Shown here piece after piece: positions 18,745-27,817 of a DNA stretch of 64,000 nt. A model generated the notes under the pieces. That model was not told the DNA's origin, did not search any database, and saw only the letters and a program-made list of their open reading frames with translations. Location of the stretch: contig NZ_KI530762.1 in assembly GCF_000488275.1 (NCBI RefSeq), positions 577,536-641,535 of the forward strand. The letters run 5' to 3'. Source of the stretch: Acinetobacter brisouii CIP 110357. GTDB taxonomy: Bacteria > Pseudomonadota > Gammaproteobacteria > Pseudomonadales > Moraxellaceae. The position numbers were made by a program, and so were the translations under genes. Position 1 is the first letter of the stretch, and each line of letters starts with the position of its first letter.

Positions 18745-20841
18745 ATGAAAAAAATCCCTTTGTTTATGCCAAGTAGTTTGGCTTTGGCACTTATGGCTGC
18801 GATGCAGCCTGTTTTTGCAGATGAAAATGTTCTCCCGACCATCACATTGACTGTAACGAAAGCCCCAAAAAAAGACAGTTATGTTGCAACCACCACGCAA
18901 AGTTTGAAGTCTGAGCAACCACTGTTTAAAACGGCAAAATCGGTGTCTGTGGTGACGCGTGAACAGATTGAAGAAAAGCAAGCCATGAATCTGACCGATG
19001 CAATTCAGGGTGTGGCAGGGGTAATCTCGGCACCCTTGGGTCGCCGTGGTTCGGATGATTTTATTATCCGTGGACAATTGTCCTCCGATGCGATTTATGT
19101 TGATGGTCTGCGTCAGGCACAGGCTTCTGATGTGGCCAGTAATATTACAGGTTTAGAGCGTGTTGAAGTAGTGAAAGGGCCAGATTCGATGGACTTCGGG
19201 CAAACAGCACCAGGAGGGATTGTAAATCTGGTGACCAAACGCCCTGTGCAGGATAATTTTAATCAGGTGGATTTGCGTTATGGTAGCAATAACCTGCGTC
19301 AAGTGGGTTTTGATACCAATCATACGGTAGAGGGTTCGGATAAGGCAGCATGGCGTTTAAATGCCACGTATTCCGATCAGGATGACCCAACCGATCATGT
19401 TTATTTTAAAAATTTCTATATTTCGCCTTCTTATAATTTTGATTTAGGCCCACAAACCAATTTGTCAGTGATCACCAGCTACAGCCATAAAGAATATGTG
19501 CGTCAGCAAGGCTTGCCTGTTTATGGCAGCATTTTGCCGAATAGTAATGGTGAAGTAGATCGTCACTTATTTATTGGTGAGCCGAGTATGGACCCTTATA
19601 TTTCGGATACGTATCGTGTTGGATATAACTTTAAACATGTTTTTGATAATGGCTGGACATTCAAACAGAACTTTGCTGTCCAAAAATCGCGCCTAGATGG
19701 TCAGGTCGTCTTTATCAGTAAATCGAGTCCGACAAGTACGAGCATTACCCGTCAGGGGCGTGATCAGCATTATGATGATCTAAATGTCAGTATTGATAAC
19801 AATATTGCCAACACTTTCGATCTCGCCAACATGCAGCATCATATTATGCTTGGACTAGATGCCATGCATGACACTCGAGATCTTTGGAACTACAACTGTA
19901 GCATTGGCGCTTTAAATATTTATGCACCAAGTTATACCAGTAAAGACTGGTGTGCGACCAAGACATTACGTAGCGACAGTGTTGAAACGACGCTCAAAAC
20001 CATGGGGCTGTATTTTAGAGACCAGATTGATGTAACGGATCAATTCAATGTCAATCTGGGCTTGCGACATGACTGGGCATCTGTCGATGCAAAAAGTCAT
20101 GTATCTCGCTCAACGAATGGTAAAAACAGTCAGGCATTTTCTGGCAGCATCGCAGGGCTTTATACCTTCAATGATTGGGTTTCTCCATATGTGAGTTATT
20201 CGACTTCATTTTTACCTGTGACCGATGTGGATGTAAATGGCAACGTCTTTGCCCCTGAAAAAGCCAAACAATATGAAGTCGGCTTTAAATTTCAGGCACT
20301 TGATCGACGTTTGCAAGCCAGTTTGGCATGGTTCGATTTGACCCGCTTTAATGTGGTGTCAAGCGATGCCAATGGAGATAATTACCAGACAGGTGAGGAA
20401 AATACTCAAGGGATTGAAACTGAGCTGACCGCACGTGTTTTACCGAACTGGGTGATCAGTGCAAACTATACTTATTTGCCAACAGCTCGCATCGTGGACA
20501 GTGAGATGACCAGTTATATGGGTGAACGCTTAAACAATGTGTCAAAGCAAATGTTTAATCTGTCTACCCGTTATGAATTTAACCAAGAGGCATTGCAGGG
20601 CTGGTTTGTTGGTGCTGGTGTGCGTAGCGAGTCGAAGAAAACCAGCTATAAGTATAATTATACTATTCCTGGCTATGCATTGTTTGATGCAGAGTTGGGG
20701 TATAAGGCTCGAAACTGGCAAGCCAGTGTGAATGCAAAAAATATCTTTAACACTGAATATTATGCAGGTGGGATAAGTAACTATGTGGTGGCTGTGGGGG
20801 ATGAACGTCAGATCAATTTAAACCTGCGTTTTAAATTCTAG
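18745..20841 (+). CDS. TonB-dependent siderophore receptor
   Basis: The 698-residue chain has a signal peptide ending about VFADENVLP, a TonB-box-like ITLTVT, a plug domain (TAKSVSVVTREQIEEKQAMNL to GGIVNLVTKRP) and a 22-strand-type barrel ending in NLRFKF with the terminal aromatic residue expected for outer-membrane insertion. The plug motif VEVVKGPDSMDFGQTAPGG and the C-terminal NIFNTEYYAGG place it with FhuA/FhuE/FpvA-type ferric siderophore receptors. The exact siderophore cannot be told. It is a single-gene unit between a Fur box and a bidirectional terminator. No biosynthesis or ABC uptake genes adjoin, which suggests use of a foreign siderophore with shared inner-membrane uptake. Confidence 0.93.
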   Translation: MKKIPLFMPSSLALALMAAMQPVFADENVLPTITLTVTKAPKKDSYVATTTQSLKSEQPLFKTAKSVSVVTREQIEEKQAMNLTDAIQGVAGVISAPLGRRGSDDFIIRGQLSSDAIYVDGLRQAQASDVASNITGLERVEVVKGPDSMDFGQTAPGGIVNLVTKRPVQDNFNQVDLRYGSNNLRQVGFDTNHTVEGSDKAAWRLNATYSDQDDPTDHVYFKNFYISPSYNFDLGPQTNLSVITSYSHKEYVRQQGLPVYGSILPNSNGEVDRHLFIGEPSMDPYISDTYRVGYNFKHVFDNGWTFKQNFAVQKSRLDGQVVFISKSSPTSTSITRQGRDQHYDDLNVSIDNNIANTFDLANMQHHIMLGLDAMHDTRDLWNYNCSIGALNIYAPSYTSKDWCATKTLRSDSVETTLKTMGLYFRDQIDVTDQFNVNLGLRHDWASVDAKSHVSRSTNGKNSQAFSGSIAGLYTFNDWVSPYVSYSTSFLPVTDVDVNGNVFAPEKAKQYEVGFKFQALDRRLQASLAWFDLTRFNVVSSDANGDNYQTGEENTQGIETELTARVLPNWVISANYTYLPTARIVDSEMTSYMGERLNNVSKQMFNLSTRYEFNQEALQGWFVGAGVRSESKKTSYKYNYTIPGYALFDAELGYKARNWQASVNAKNIFNTEYYAGGISNYVVAVGDERQINLNLRFKF

Positions 20842-20848
20842 CGTGCGT

Positions 20849-20880
20849 AAAAAAGCGACTCATTTGAGTCGCTTTTTATT
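20849..20880. terminator. Bidirectional terminator between TonB receptor and rsfS
   Basis: The stem gcgactc / gagtcgc is flanked by an A-run before and a T-run after, so it can stop the receptor gene on the plus strand and rsfS on the minus strand. Confidence 0.92.
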
Positions 20881-20885
20881 TATTT

Positions 20886-21290
20886 TTATGCTACTGACGC
20901 ATCAGGCACGCGCCATAAGCTTTCTAAATCATAGAATTTACGTGCTGTTGGAAGCATGACATGTACCACAACATAGCCGAGATCAATCAAGATCCATTCA
21001 GCATCGCGTTCGCCTTCGATTCCGATTGGGCGGAAGCCTGCTTTGCGGGCTTCTTCTGCGACATTGTCTGCAAGGGCTTTTACATGGCGAGTTGATGTAC
21101 CGCTAGCAATCACAATCGCATCTGCGACATTGCTGATGCTGCTGACATCAAGTTCAATAATATCTTTGGCTTTAACATCTTGAAGGGCATGTTGGATGAC
21201 CTTCAGGCAAGCGCTCACATCTTGAGTTTGTGTATCTACCACAGAGTGGTTGTGAGAATTAGAAGCGCCGGGCGATGGTTCTAAATTCAT
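20886..21290 (-). CDS. rsfS: Ribosomal silencing factor RsfS
   Basis: RsfS (RsfA/YbeB/Iojap family) binds ribosomal protein L14 of the large subunit and blocks subunit joining when nutrients are short. The diagnostic core is KAKDIIELDVSSISNVADAIVIASGTSTRHVKALADNV followed by GEREAEWILIDLGYVVVHVML-type sequence and FYDLESLW near the C-terminus. The first 25 residues (up to DVSACLKV) are extra compared with the usual family start; no good Shine-Dalgarno sequence is seen at this ATG, so a later start is possible. In many bacteria it follows nadD, but not here. Confidence 0.93.
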   Translation of the reverse strand: MNLEPSPGASNSHNHSVVDTQTQDVSACLKVIQHALQDVKAKDIIELDVSSISNVADAIVIASGTSTRHVKALADNVAEEARKAGFRPIGIEGERDAEWILIDLGYVVVHVMLPTARKFYDLESLWRVPDASVA

Positions 21291-21372
21291 AAGAGGTATG
21301 TTGTTCCTGACAATTACTCATTGTGAACTATAGCCTTTTTACGCGAAAAATTCAAATTTTGCTACGAAATGA

Positions 21373-22161
21373 TCAGGATATATTTGCAAAAAATTGTGTT
21401 TTCCACCCAAAGCTTTGTTCAGAATGATTGCTCGGTTTATATTCAGCAGCAATATAACCCTGATACGAACTGTGTTTCAGCCAGTAAAAAATTTTGTCAT
21501 AGGCAATTGAGCCTGTATTGGGTTCATGACGGTTTGGGCAGTCCGCAAACTGAATATGTCCGATTTGGGTAATATTTTCCTGCAAGCCCTCAAGTACATC
21601 TTCACCCATCATGGCCATGTGATAACAGTCATACTGAATTTTCAGTGCAGGGTTATTCACTGCGTCCAGCATGTCCTGTGCCTGAGCGATATTTTGAATC
21701 AGAAAGCGCGGCATATCTGTGCCATTGACCATTTCAAACACAGGTTGCACATGGTAGTCCGTCAAAACGTGACAAGCCAGTTTGAGGTTTTTCGATAAAA
21801 CTTCAAGACAAGGCAACAGGTCGGCATCGTAAGGCTGTTTGCCTGAGAGAATATTGACGCTTGGCACATTAAGCAAGGTGGCATAGCGTGCAGCTTGCTG
21901 TATCCCATGAAAAAATTCACGTTCACGCCCTGGAATTCCTGCCAGCCCAAGTCCGCCTTGCATGAGGTCGCCAGCAGGAGCATTGATCAGGCATAAAGAC
22001 AGATGGTGTTGTTCGAGTTGTGTACGAATTTGCTCAACACTCAGTTCATAAGGGAATTGAATTTCCACATGATCAAAGCCGTGTTTTCGAGCCAGTGCGA
22101 AACGTTCGATCAGAGGGACTTCGGTAAAAATCATGGACAAATTAACAGCCAGTTTACTCAT
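21373..22161 (-). CDS. hyi: Hydroxypyruvate isomerase-family TIM-barrel protein
   Basis: The 262-residue chain is a xylose-isomerase-like TIM barrel with hydroxypyruvate isomerase/OtnI landmarks: LAVNLSMIFTEVPLIERF, GFDHVEIQFPYE, LINAPAGDLMQGGLGLAGIPGRE, FEMVNGTDMPRF, and a metal-site region IQYDCYHMAMMGEDV. Family members interconvert hydroxypyruvate and tartronate semialdehyde or isomerise 2-oxotetronates. It follows the beta-hydroxyacid dehydrogenase gene by 3 nt. That pair matches the glyoxylate (gcl-hyi-glxR) or four-carbon acid sugar pathway, but no gcl or kinase adjoins, so the true substrate is open. Confidence 0.87.
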   Translation of the reverse strand: MSKLAVNLSMIFTEVPLIERFALARKHGFDHVEIQFPYELSVEQIRTQLEQHHLSLCLINAPAGDLMQGGLGLAGIPGREREFFHGIQQAARYATLLNVPSVNILSGKQPYDADLLPCLEVLSKNLKLACHVLTDYHVQPVFEMVNGTDMPRFLIQNIAQAQDMLDAVNNPALKIQYDCYHMAMMGEDVLEGLQENITQIGHIQFADCPNRHEPNTGSIAYDKIFYWLKHSSYQGYIAAEYKPSNHSEQSFGWKTQFFANIS

Positions 22162-22164
22162 GTT

Positions 22165-23046
22165 TTAGCCCTCCGTAGTGGCAGGATGTCGTACCTGCTC
22201 AATGATGGTTGATAAATCCTGCTCGGCATAACCATGTTGTTGATGGTTTTTGAGTTGCTCTAAGGCACGCTGTGCGACAGGAATATCCAATTGGTATTGG
22301 TTTGCTAAAGATACGGCATTTTGCAGATCTTTGCTTAAAGTCTGTACTTTCCATTGTACAGGTTGATACTGCGCTGTTGCCATACGTGGCGCTAAAATTT
22401 GAAAGGGTTTGGAGTCTGCAAATCCATTGGCAAGTGCAGGAGCGAGTAAACGGGTGTCGACTCCAGCTTGCGCTGCCAGTGCAACAGCTTCAGCGATCAA
22501 GGTACTATTGGCAGCAACAATAAGCTGGTTACAGATTTTGGTCGCTTGTCCAGTTCCTGTGTCGCCCATGCGTGTCACTCGCTGCGAAAGTGGCGCATAA
22601 ACAGGCTGTAATTGTTGAATTACTTCTGCATCACCGCCTGCAAAAATGACCAAACTGCCTTGTTCTGCACCTAATGTCCCACCAGAAACTGGCGAATCAA
22701 TCCAGCTGATTTGTTGCTGTGCGGCAAGTTGCGCCAGTTCAATGGTTTTGTTGACCGACAGACTGGAGAAATCCACAATAATCTGACCTGCTTGCAAATA
22801 GGGCTGCATTTGCTCAAATACATGCTCGACCGCCGTATCATCGGCAAGGCACAGTAAAATGACAGGATATTCGGCAATTTGCTTGAGGCTGAGCAAAGTT
22901 GCACCTTGTTCAAGGAGTTCTGTACAGGCAGCAGGGCTACGATTCCAGACCGCGACTTGAAAATTGGCAGAGAGTAAGCGGCTTGCCATGCGGCTCCCCA
23001 TCAGTCCCATACCTAGAAATGCAATTTTTTGTGGACATCCAGTCAT
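22165..23046 (-). CDS. Beta-hydroxyacid dehydrogenase (tartronate semialdehyde reductase / 3-hydroxyisobutyrate dehydrogenase family)
   Basis: The 293-residue NAD(P) enzyme begins with the Rossmann motif KIAFLGMGLMGSRMASRLL and has the substrate-binding signature SPVSGGTLGAEQGSL and the catalytic lysine region TGTGQATKICNQL. The family covers 3-hydroxyisobutyrate, tartronate semialdehyde, and four-carbon L-threonate dehydrogenases. Coupling with the hydroxypyruvate-isomerase-like gene 3 nt downstream favours tartronate semialdehyde or a related sugar acid. The crotonase gene lies 16 nt upstream. I cannot decide among substrates, so no symbol is given. Confidence 0.88.
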   Translation of the reverse strand: MTGCPQKIAFLGMGLMGSRMASRLLSANFQVAVWNRSPAACTELLEQGATLLSLKQIAEYPVILLCLADDTAVEHVFEQMQPYLQAGQIIVDFSSLSVNKTIELAQLAAQQQISWIDSPVSGGTLGAEQGSLVIFAGGDAEVIQQLQPVYAPLSQRVTRMGDTGTGQATKICNQLIVAANSTLIAEAVALAAQAGVDTRLLAPALANGFADSKPFQILAPRMATAQYQPVQWKVQTLSKDLQNAVSLANQYQLDIPVAQRALEQLKNHQQHGYAEQDLSTIIEQVRHPATTEG

Positions 23047-23062
23047 TGTTTGTTCTCTATCT

Positions 23063-23857
23063 TTAGTCTTGATATTGGCGTTTGAGATAGTTGATCTCGG
23101 GTGTTTTATCTTTCAGTCTAGCCAGTCGACTATTTTTACCAAGAATGAGCTTGAGTTGCCAAATTTTTTCGAGGCGTAAAGCTGTTTTTACAGGTTGATG
23201 CAACATGCTGTTCAGTACCGCTTTGGCTGCCATGACTGCATCTGGAGAGCGCAGGGCAATTTCTTGTGCCAAGGCTTCTGCATGTTGTAAAGGAGATGCA
23301 TCCAGATGACTGACCAAGCCAATTTGTTGGGCATAACTGGCATCAAAAATGCGCGCGGTAAAGGTCAGTTCTTTGGCGAGGTCAATGCCAATCAAGCCTT
23401 TGAGAGATTGGCTCAGCCCCATATCAGGCACTAGCCCCCAACGGCTTTCCATAATTGAAAATTGAGTATCAGGATGGCTAATTCGAATATCCGCAGCCAG
23501 TGCTAACTGCATGCCAGCGCCAAAACAGTAGCCTTCAAGTGCGGCAATGACAGGCACAGGCAACTGTTGCCATACCAAAAAAGCTTTTTGAAACAGGCTT
23601 TGCTGGGGTTTAATCAGCTCCCACAAGGCAAAAGCGCGTTGCTGAGGGGAGTTTAAATCGCTCAGATCAATACCTGCACTAAAGACTTGTGCTTCACCTG
23701 TCAAAATCACGGCCCGTATGTTGCGATCTCGACGCAGGCGTTGCCCTGTCTTATAAAGCTCTTTGAGTAAGGCAAAACTCATCGCATTGCGTTTTTCAGG
23801 GCGGTTCAAATACACCGTGACAATATTATTGTTGTTTTCTATACGTAGTAGCGACAT
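23063..23857 (-). CDS. Crotonase / enoyl-CoA hydratase-isomerase family protein
   Basis: The chain has the crotonase oxyanion-hole segments VFSAGIDLSDL and ALEGYCFGAGMQLALAADIRI. It has one acidic residue in FSIMESRWGLVPDMG, where classical hydratases have two catalytic glutamates, so an isomerase or other crotonase reaction is as likely as hydration. I prefer ATG 23857 because AGGA lies 11 nt upstream; the in-frame ATG at 23869 directly abuts that AGG. It leads a three-gene minus-strand operon with the dehydrogenase and isomerase-like genes. The link between a CoA enzyme and sugar-acid enzymes is unusual. Confidence 0.87.
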   Translation of the reverse strand: MSLLRIENNNNIVTVYLNRPEKRNAMSFALLKELYKTGQRLRRDRNIRAVILTGEAQVFSAGIDLSDLNSPQQRAFALWELIKPQQSLFQKAFLVWQQLPVPVIAALEGYCFGAGMQLALAADIRISHPDTQFSIMESRWGLVPDMGLSQSLKGLIGIDLAKELTFTARIFDASYAQQIGLVSHLDASPLQHAEALAQEIALRSPDAVMAAKAVLNSMLHQPVKTALRLEKIWQLKLILGKNSRLARLKDKTPEINYLKRQYQD

Positions 23858-23929
23858 GGTTGGCTTCATCCTGAGGTCAATTTACTTTGAGTGTAGCAGA
23901 GCTGCACTCTCGGTAAATTGACAGCCGAG

Positions 23930-26728
23930 TCATTTATGCAAAATGCTTAGTGCTGCATGTTCGGTCTGACTAATGATCAGAGTCAACTCATCAAAGTGTT
24001 TAATGGTTTCCTGAATAAATGCCTCATCAGCAACGCGTCGTTCTTTACGTAAAATTGAAACAAACTGTTCAAATTCGCCTGAAACCTGTTGAAGTTTTGG
24101 GACACCGACATAGCGGGTCGCACCATAGAGACGATGTAATACATGCTCTAACTGTGGAAAGTCTTCCATTTCAATCAGTTGTTGCATTTCATTCAGCTCG
24201 GTTTTAAAACTGTCTACCAGCATTTGTAGTAAATCCAGCGCCAGATCTTCTTTGTTGGCTGCCAGTTGTACACTTTGCTGCCAGTCCAGAATCTCAGGGT
24301 CAAGATGATCAAGCGCTGTATTGTGCGCAGGTTTATTGTTGCCTTCTGCAAAATGCTGACTGGTGTGCTGAGTTAAAATCTGGATGAGTTGTTCGATCTG
24401 AATCGGTTTTGACACATAGTCGTCCATACCGACAGCCAACAGTTTTTGTTTTTCATCGGCAAGAGCATGCGCAGTCAGGGCAATGATCGGGAAGCGTACA
24501 TTTTCAAGCGTGGATTCCAGTGAGCGAATTGCACGTGTGGTATCAATCCCAGACATGACAGGCATTTGAATGTCCATGAAAATCAGGTCAAATGGTTTCT
24601 GTTTTTTGTCCAGACGCTGTTGAATCAGGTTCAGCGCATCTTGTCCGCTGAGCGCCTTGGTGGTAGTCACATTCAGTTCGCCCAGCAAAGCTTCAAGCAC
24701 AATCAGGTTAGGCAAATGATCATCTACAGCCAAGACATGCAAGCCCTGACCATCGAAAGATTCTTTATCTTCTTCTTCAAAATTGATCTGGTTGTTTAAA
24801 AGCTGAAGCAAAGCACTACGACTGAGTGGCTGATACAGTGGCGTAGCGCGGAATTCACTCAGAATATTCGGCTCTAACGACATTTGATAGCCATATACAG
24901 CTAAATGCCCCTGATAACGGGTACGAATTTCCTTCAGTAATGCATGAGTATCGCCGCCATGATCGACCACCACCCAAGTGTATTCATCTGCAGGCAAATG
25001 ATGCAGACGGCTAAACAGATCTAGCAGTGAAAAGGCTTCGCTGTGGTTGGTGTGATAATTTTCTAAGTAATGACGGAAAATATTGGCCGTGGCAGGGTGT
25101 GACAAAAATGACACCACATGCACATGGCTAAAGTCGATATGAGGTGCTTCCTGTTCATCGTCCACTTTAAATTTGGCAGTAAACCAGAAAGTCGAACCTT
25201 TCTCGGTAGGCGCGCGCTCTTGGTTGTCTTCAAAGCCAATCTGACCGTGCATCAAATGCACCAGTTGTTTGGAAATGGCTAAACCTAAGCCTGTACCACC
25301 AAATTGGCGGGTCACAGATGCATCGCCTTGCGAGAATGATTCAAACAGTTTTTTACGGTCATTGCCACTGACACCAATACCGCTGTCTTGCACACTAAAA
25401 TGAATGATGCATTCGCCGAAGTCATCATGTTCCATCCGCGCACGCACAATAATTTCGCCTTCAGGGGTGAATTTAATTGCATTCGAAATCAGGTTGGTCA
25501 GAATCTGTTTAAAGCGTAGTACATCGCCAATCACTTCGTTCGGTAAGTCATTACCGAAATAAAAGGCAATGTTGATATTTTTTTGCGATGCCAAAGGCGA
25601 GAGCATGTCCATGACGTCAAACATGGCACTTTCAAGATCAAAAGGTGCGGTTTCTAACTCAAGTTTTCCCGCATCAATTTTAGAAAAATCCAGAACATCG
25701 TTAATCAGTGCCAGTAAGTGCGCAGAAGATTTTCGGATGGTTTGCAGATACAGGTTTTGTTCATTGCTGAGGTTATTTTGGCGTAACATCAAATGAATAA
25801 AGCCATCAATACTGTTCAGCGGCGTGCGCAATTCATGACTGATATTGGCTAAAAACACCGATTTGGACTGGTTGGCGGAAACCGCTTGGTCGCGTGCTTG
25901 GCGATAGGTAATGTTTTGTACTTCGAGCGTGTCGAGCGTACGTCGTAAGTCATCTTCAGTTTGTTCGGTGTGTTCACGTAACTCTAAAAAGCTGTAGTGC
26001 AGACGCTTGAGCATGTTGGCAAGGTCTTTTTGCAGTGAACGCAATTCACCACTACTGTTAATCGCAACAGGTTGATCGAGATTATCCGCATTTAAACGCT
26101 GTAGTTGCATCCGTATTTCATACAGCGGTGCAATCCAGCGGCGCGAATAGAAATTCAGACACATCATTAACAATAATAATGTGATAAATACCGTAATTAA
26201 TAGAACGGTAATCACCCGATAATGGGCAATTTCTAAGGGTTTATTGTCCAGTTCAATCACCAGCCATGCGGGCTGTGCACCTGCTGGAGAAACTTTGGCA
26301 GCATAGATGCTGTTGTGATGGAAATGCACAGGGCCAATGAAGCCACTATTGGCGGTGATTTTCGGCCAGGTCAACTGCGGTTGATAGCCTATGCTGAGTA
26401 GTATTTTACCATCTGCCTGTAACAAGGCTGCACGTTGCAAGTAAGGCTCATTGAGCATGCGCATTAAAATATTGCGCGCTTGTGGTTGTATTTCTGGTTT
26501 TTTTTCAACAGCATATGTGAGTAGTTCAGCAGTTTTCTGGTAGCGAGACAAGATGGCAATCGCAACATGACGCTGTTGACTGCGAGCCGATGCCGATGTT
26601 TCTTGAATGACTAAAATACTGCCAACTGCAGCAATAATGGCAATTGGAATAAAAATAAGCGCAACTAACTGCCCGTAAGCATGATTAAGTTGTAGCCGTT
26701 GTAATAAAGATTTTTTCAGTTTTGCCAT
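23930..26728 (-). CDS. gacS: Hybrid sensor histidine kinase GacS/BarA
   Basis: The domains in order are: an N-terminal TM helix (residues about 20-45), a periplasmic sensor to about 160, a second TM helix, a HAMP linker, HisKA with phospho-acceptor His298 (NISHELRTPLNS), HATPase with GTGLGLAISKQLV, a receiver domain with phospho-acceptor Asp719 (FMDIQMPVMSG), and a C-terminal Hpt domain with His865 (VLHRLYGATRYV). This tripartite layout is that of GacS/BarA, which signals to GacA and small regulatory RNAs to control secondary metabolism, virulence and aromatic catabolism. I chose ATG 26728; a TTG six bases upstream is in frame. It is divergent from cysM, as in Pseudomonas and other Acinetobacter. 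gacA is not in the window. Confidence 0.95.
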   Translation of the reverse strand: MAKLKKSLLQRLQLNHAYGQLVALIFIPIAIIAAVGSILVIQETSASARSQQRHVAIAILSRYQKTAELLTYAVEKKPEIQPQARNILMRMLNEPYLQRAALLQADGKILLSIGYQPQLTWPKITANSGFIGPVHFHHNSIYAAKVSPAGAQPAWLVIELDNKPLEIAHYRVITVLLITVFITLLLLMMCLNFYSRRWIAPLYEIRMQLQRLNADNLDQPVAINSSGELRSLQKDLANMLKRLHYSFLELREHTEQTEDDLRRTLDTLEVQNITYRQARDQAVSANQSKSVFLANISHELRTPLNSIDGFIHLMLRQNNLSNEQNLYLQTIRKSSAHLLALINDVLDFSKIDAGKLELETAPFDLESAMFDVMDMLSPLASQKNINIAFYFGNDLPNEVIGDVLRFKQILTNLISNAIKFTPEGEIIVRARMEHDDFGECIIHFSVQDSGIGVSGNDRKKLFESFSQGDASVTRQFGGTGLGLAISKQLVHLMHGQIGFEDNQERAPTEKGSTFWFTAKFKVDDEQEAPHIDFSHVHVVSFLSHPATANIFRHYLENYHTNHSEAFSLLDLFSRLHHLPADEYTWVVVDHGGDTHALLKEIRTRYQGHLAVYGYQMSLEPNILSEFRATPLYQPLSRSALLQLLNNQINFEEEDKESFDGQGLHVLAVDDHLPNLIVLEALLGELNVTTTKALSGQDALNLIQQRLDKKQKPFDLIFMDIQMPVMSGIDTTRAIRSLESTLENVRFPIIALTAHALADEKQKLLAVGMDDYVSKPIQIEQLIQILTQHTSQHFAEGNNKPAHNTALDHLDPEILDWQQSVQLAANKEDLALDLLQMLVDSFKTELNEMQQLIEMEDFPQLEHVLHRLYGATRYVGVPKLQQVSGEFEQFVSILRKERRVADEAFIQETIKHFDELTLIISQTEHAALSILHK

Positions 26729-26878
26729 AACCAATGCAATTTATTCCCCAACCTCGGCATATTAGCATGCTTTGCCTAAGCTGTTATGGCTTTCATGATT
26801 TTCAGAAAAAATGGCGAAATGGGTGCAGTAAGGAGTATTTTTTCATACAATATGCCCACCTCGATCTAGGTACATATT

Positions 26879-27808
26879 ATGAGTAATTACAATCCAGACT
26901 TTTTCGCAGATGAATTCTTGTTAGATCATTACGTTGGCAAAACTCCATTGGTTCGTTTACAGCGTTTAGCCTGTCATACCAACGCCACGGTACTTGCGAA
27001 ACTGGAAGGTAATAATCCCGCTGGTTCAGTGAAGGATCGCCCTGCTTACAATATGATTATGCAGGCAGAAAAACGTGGGCAAATCAAACCAGGTGATACT
27101 CTGATTGAAGCCACCAGTGGCAACACAGGCATTGCGCTTGCTATGGTCGCTGCTATGCGTGGCTATAAAATGAAGCTCATTATGCCTGACAACATGAGCC
27201 AAGAGCGTAAAGATGCGATGTCAGCTTATGGTGCTGAGCTGATTGAAGTGACTCAAAAGCAAGGTATGGAAGGTGCACGCGATTTGGCGATGCAGATGCA
27301 GCAAGAGGGTAAAGGTCTGGTGTTGAACCAGTTTGGTAACCTTGATAATCCAGAAGCCCATTACCTCACCACTGGCCCAGAAATCTGGCAACAAACTGCT
27401 GGAAAAATCACGCATTTTGTTAGTGCAATGGGCACGACAGGCACCATTATGGGCGTGTCAAAATATTTAAAAGAACAAAACCCAGATATTCAGATTGTAG
27501 GTTTACAGCCTGAAGAAGGTTCAAGTATCGCAGGGATTCGCCGTTGGCCTAAAGAATACCTGCCTACAATTTTTGATCCTTCACGCATTGACCGTATTAT
27601 TGATATTCCACAAATTGAAGCTGAAAAAACCATGCGTCAACTGGCGCGTGTTGAAGGCATTAGTGCAGGAACATCATCGGGTGGCGCGGTGTGGGCATCA
27701 TTAAAAATAGCAGCAGAACAACCTGATGCGGTCATCGTGTGCATTATCTGTGATCGCGGCGACCGTTACCTGTCTACAGGGTTGTTTTCTGTACAAGATC
27801 AAGAATAG
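26879..27808 (+). CDS. cysM: Cysteine synthase B
   Basis: CysM makes cysteine (or S-sulfocysteine from thiosulfate) from O-acetylserine with PLP. The cofactor lysine is Lys52 in NPAGSVKDRPAYNM, and the PLP phosphate loop is ATSGNTGIALAM. A Lys-Asp-Arg-Pro pattern at the cofactor site and the short 309-residue length fit CysM rather than CysK. It is the first gene of a plus-strand run with the exonuclease gene 9 nt downstream. The same cysM-rlmD-relA-mazG order occurs in Pseudomonas next to gacS. Confidence 0.95.
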   Translation: MSNYNPDFFADEFLLDHYVGKTPLVRLQRLACHTNATVLAKLEGNNPAGSVKDRPAYNMIMQAEKRGQIKPGDTLIEATSGNTGIALAMVAAMRGYKMKLIMPDNMSQERKDAMSAYGAELIEVTQKQGMEGARDLAMQMQQEGKGLVLNQFGNLDNPEAHYLTTGPEIWQQTAGKITHFVSAMGTTGTIMGVSKYLKEQNPDIQIVGLQPEEGSSIAGIRRWPKEYLPTIFDPSRIDRIIDIPQIEAEKTMRQLARVEGISAGTSSGGAVWASLKIAAEQPDAVIVCIICDRGDRYLSTGLFSVQDQE

Positions 27809-27817
27809 AGAGTTTGC

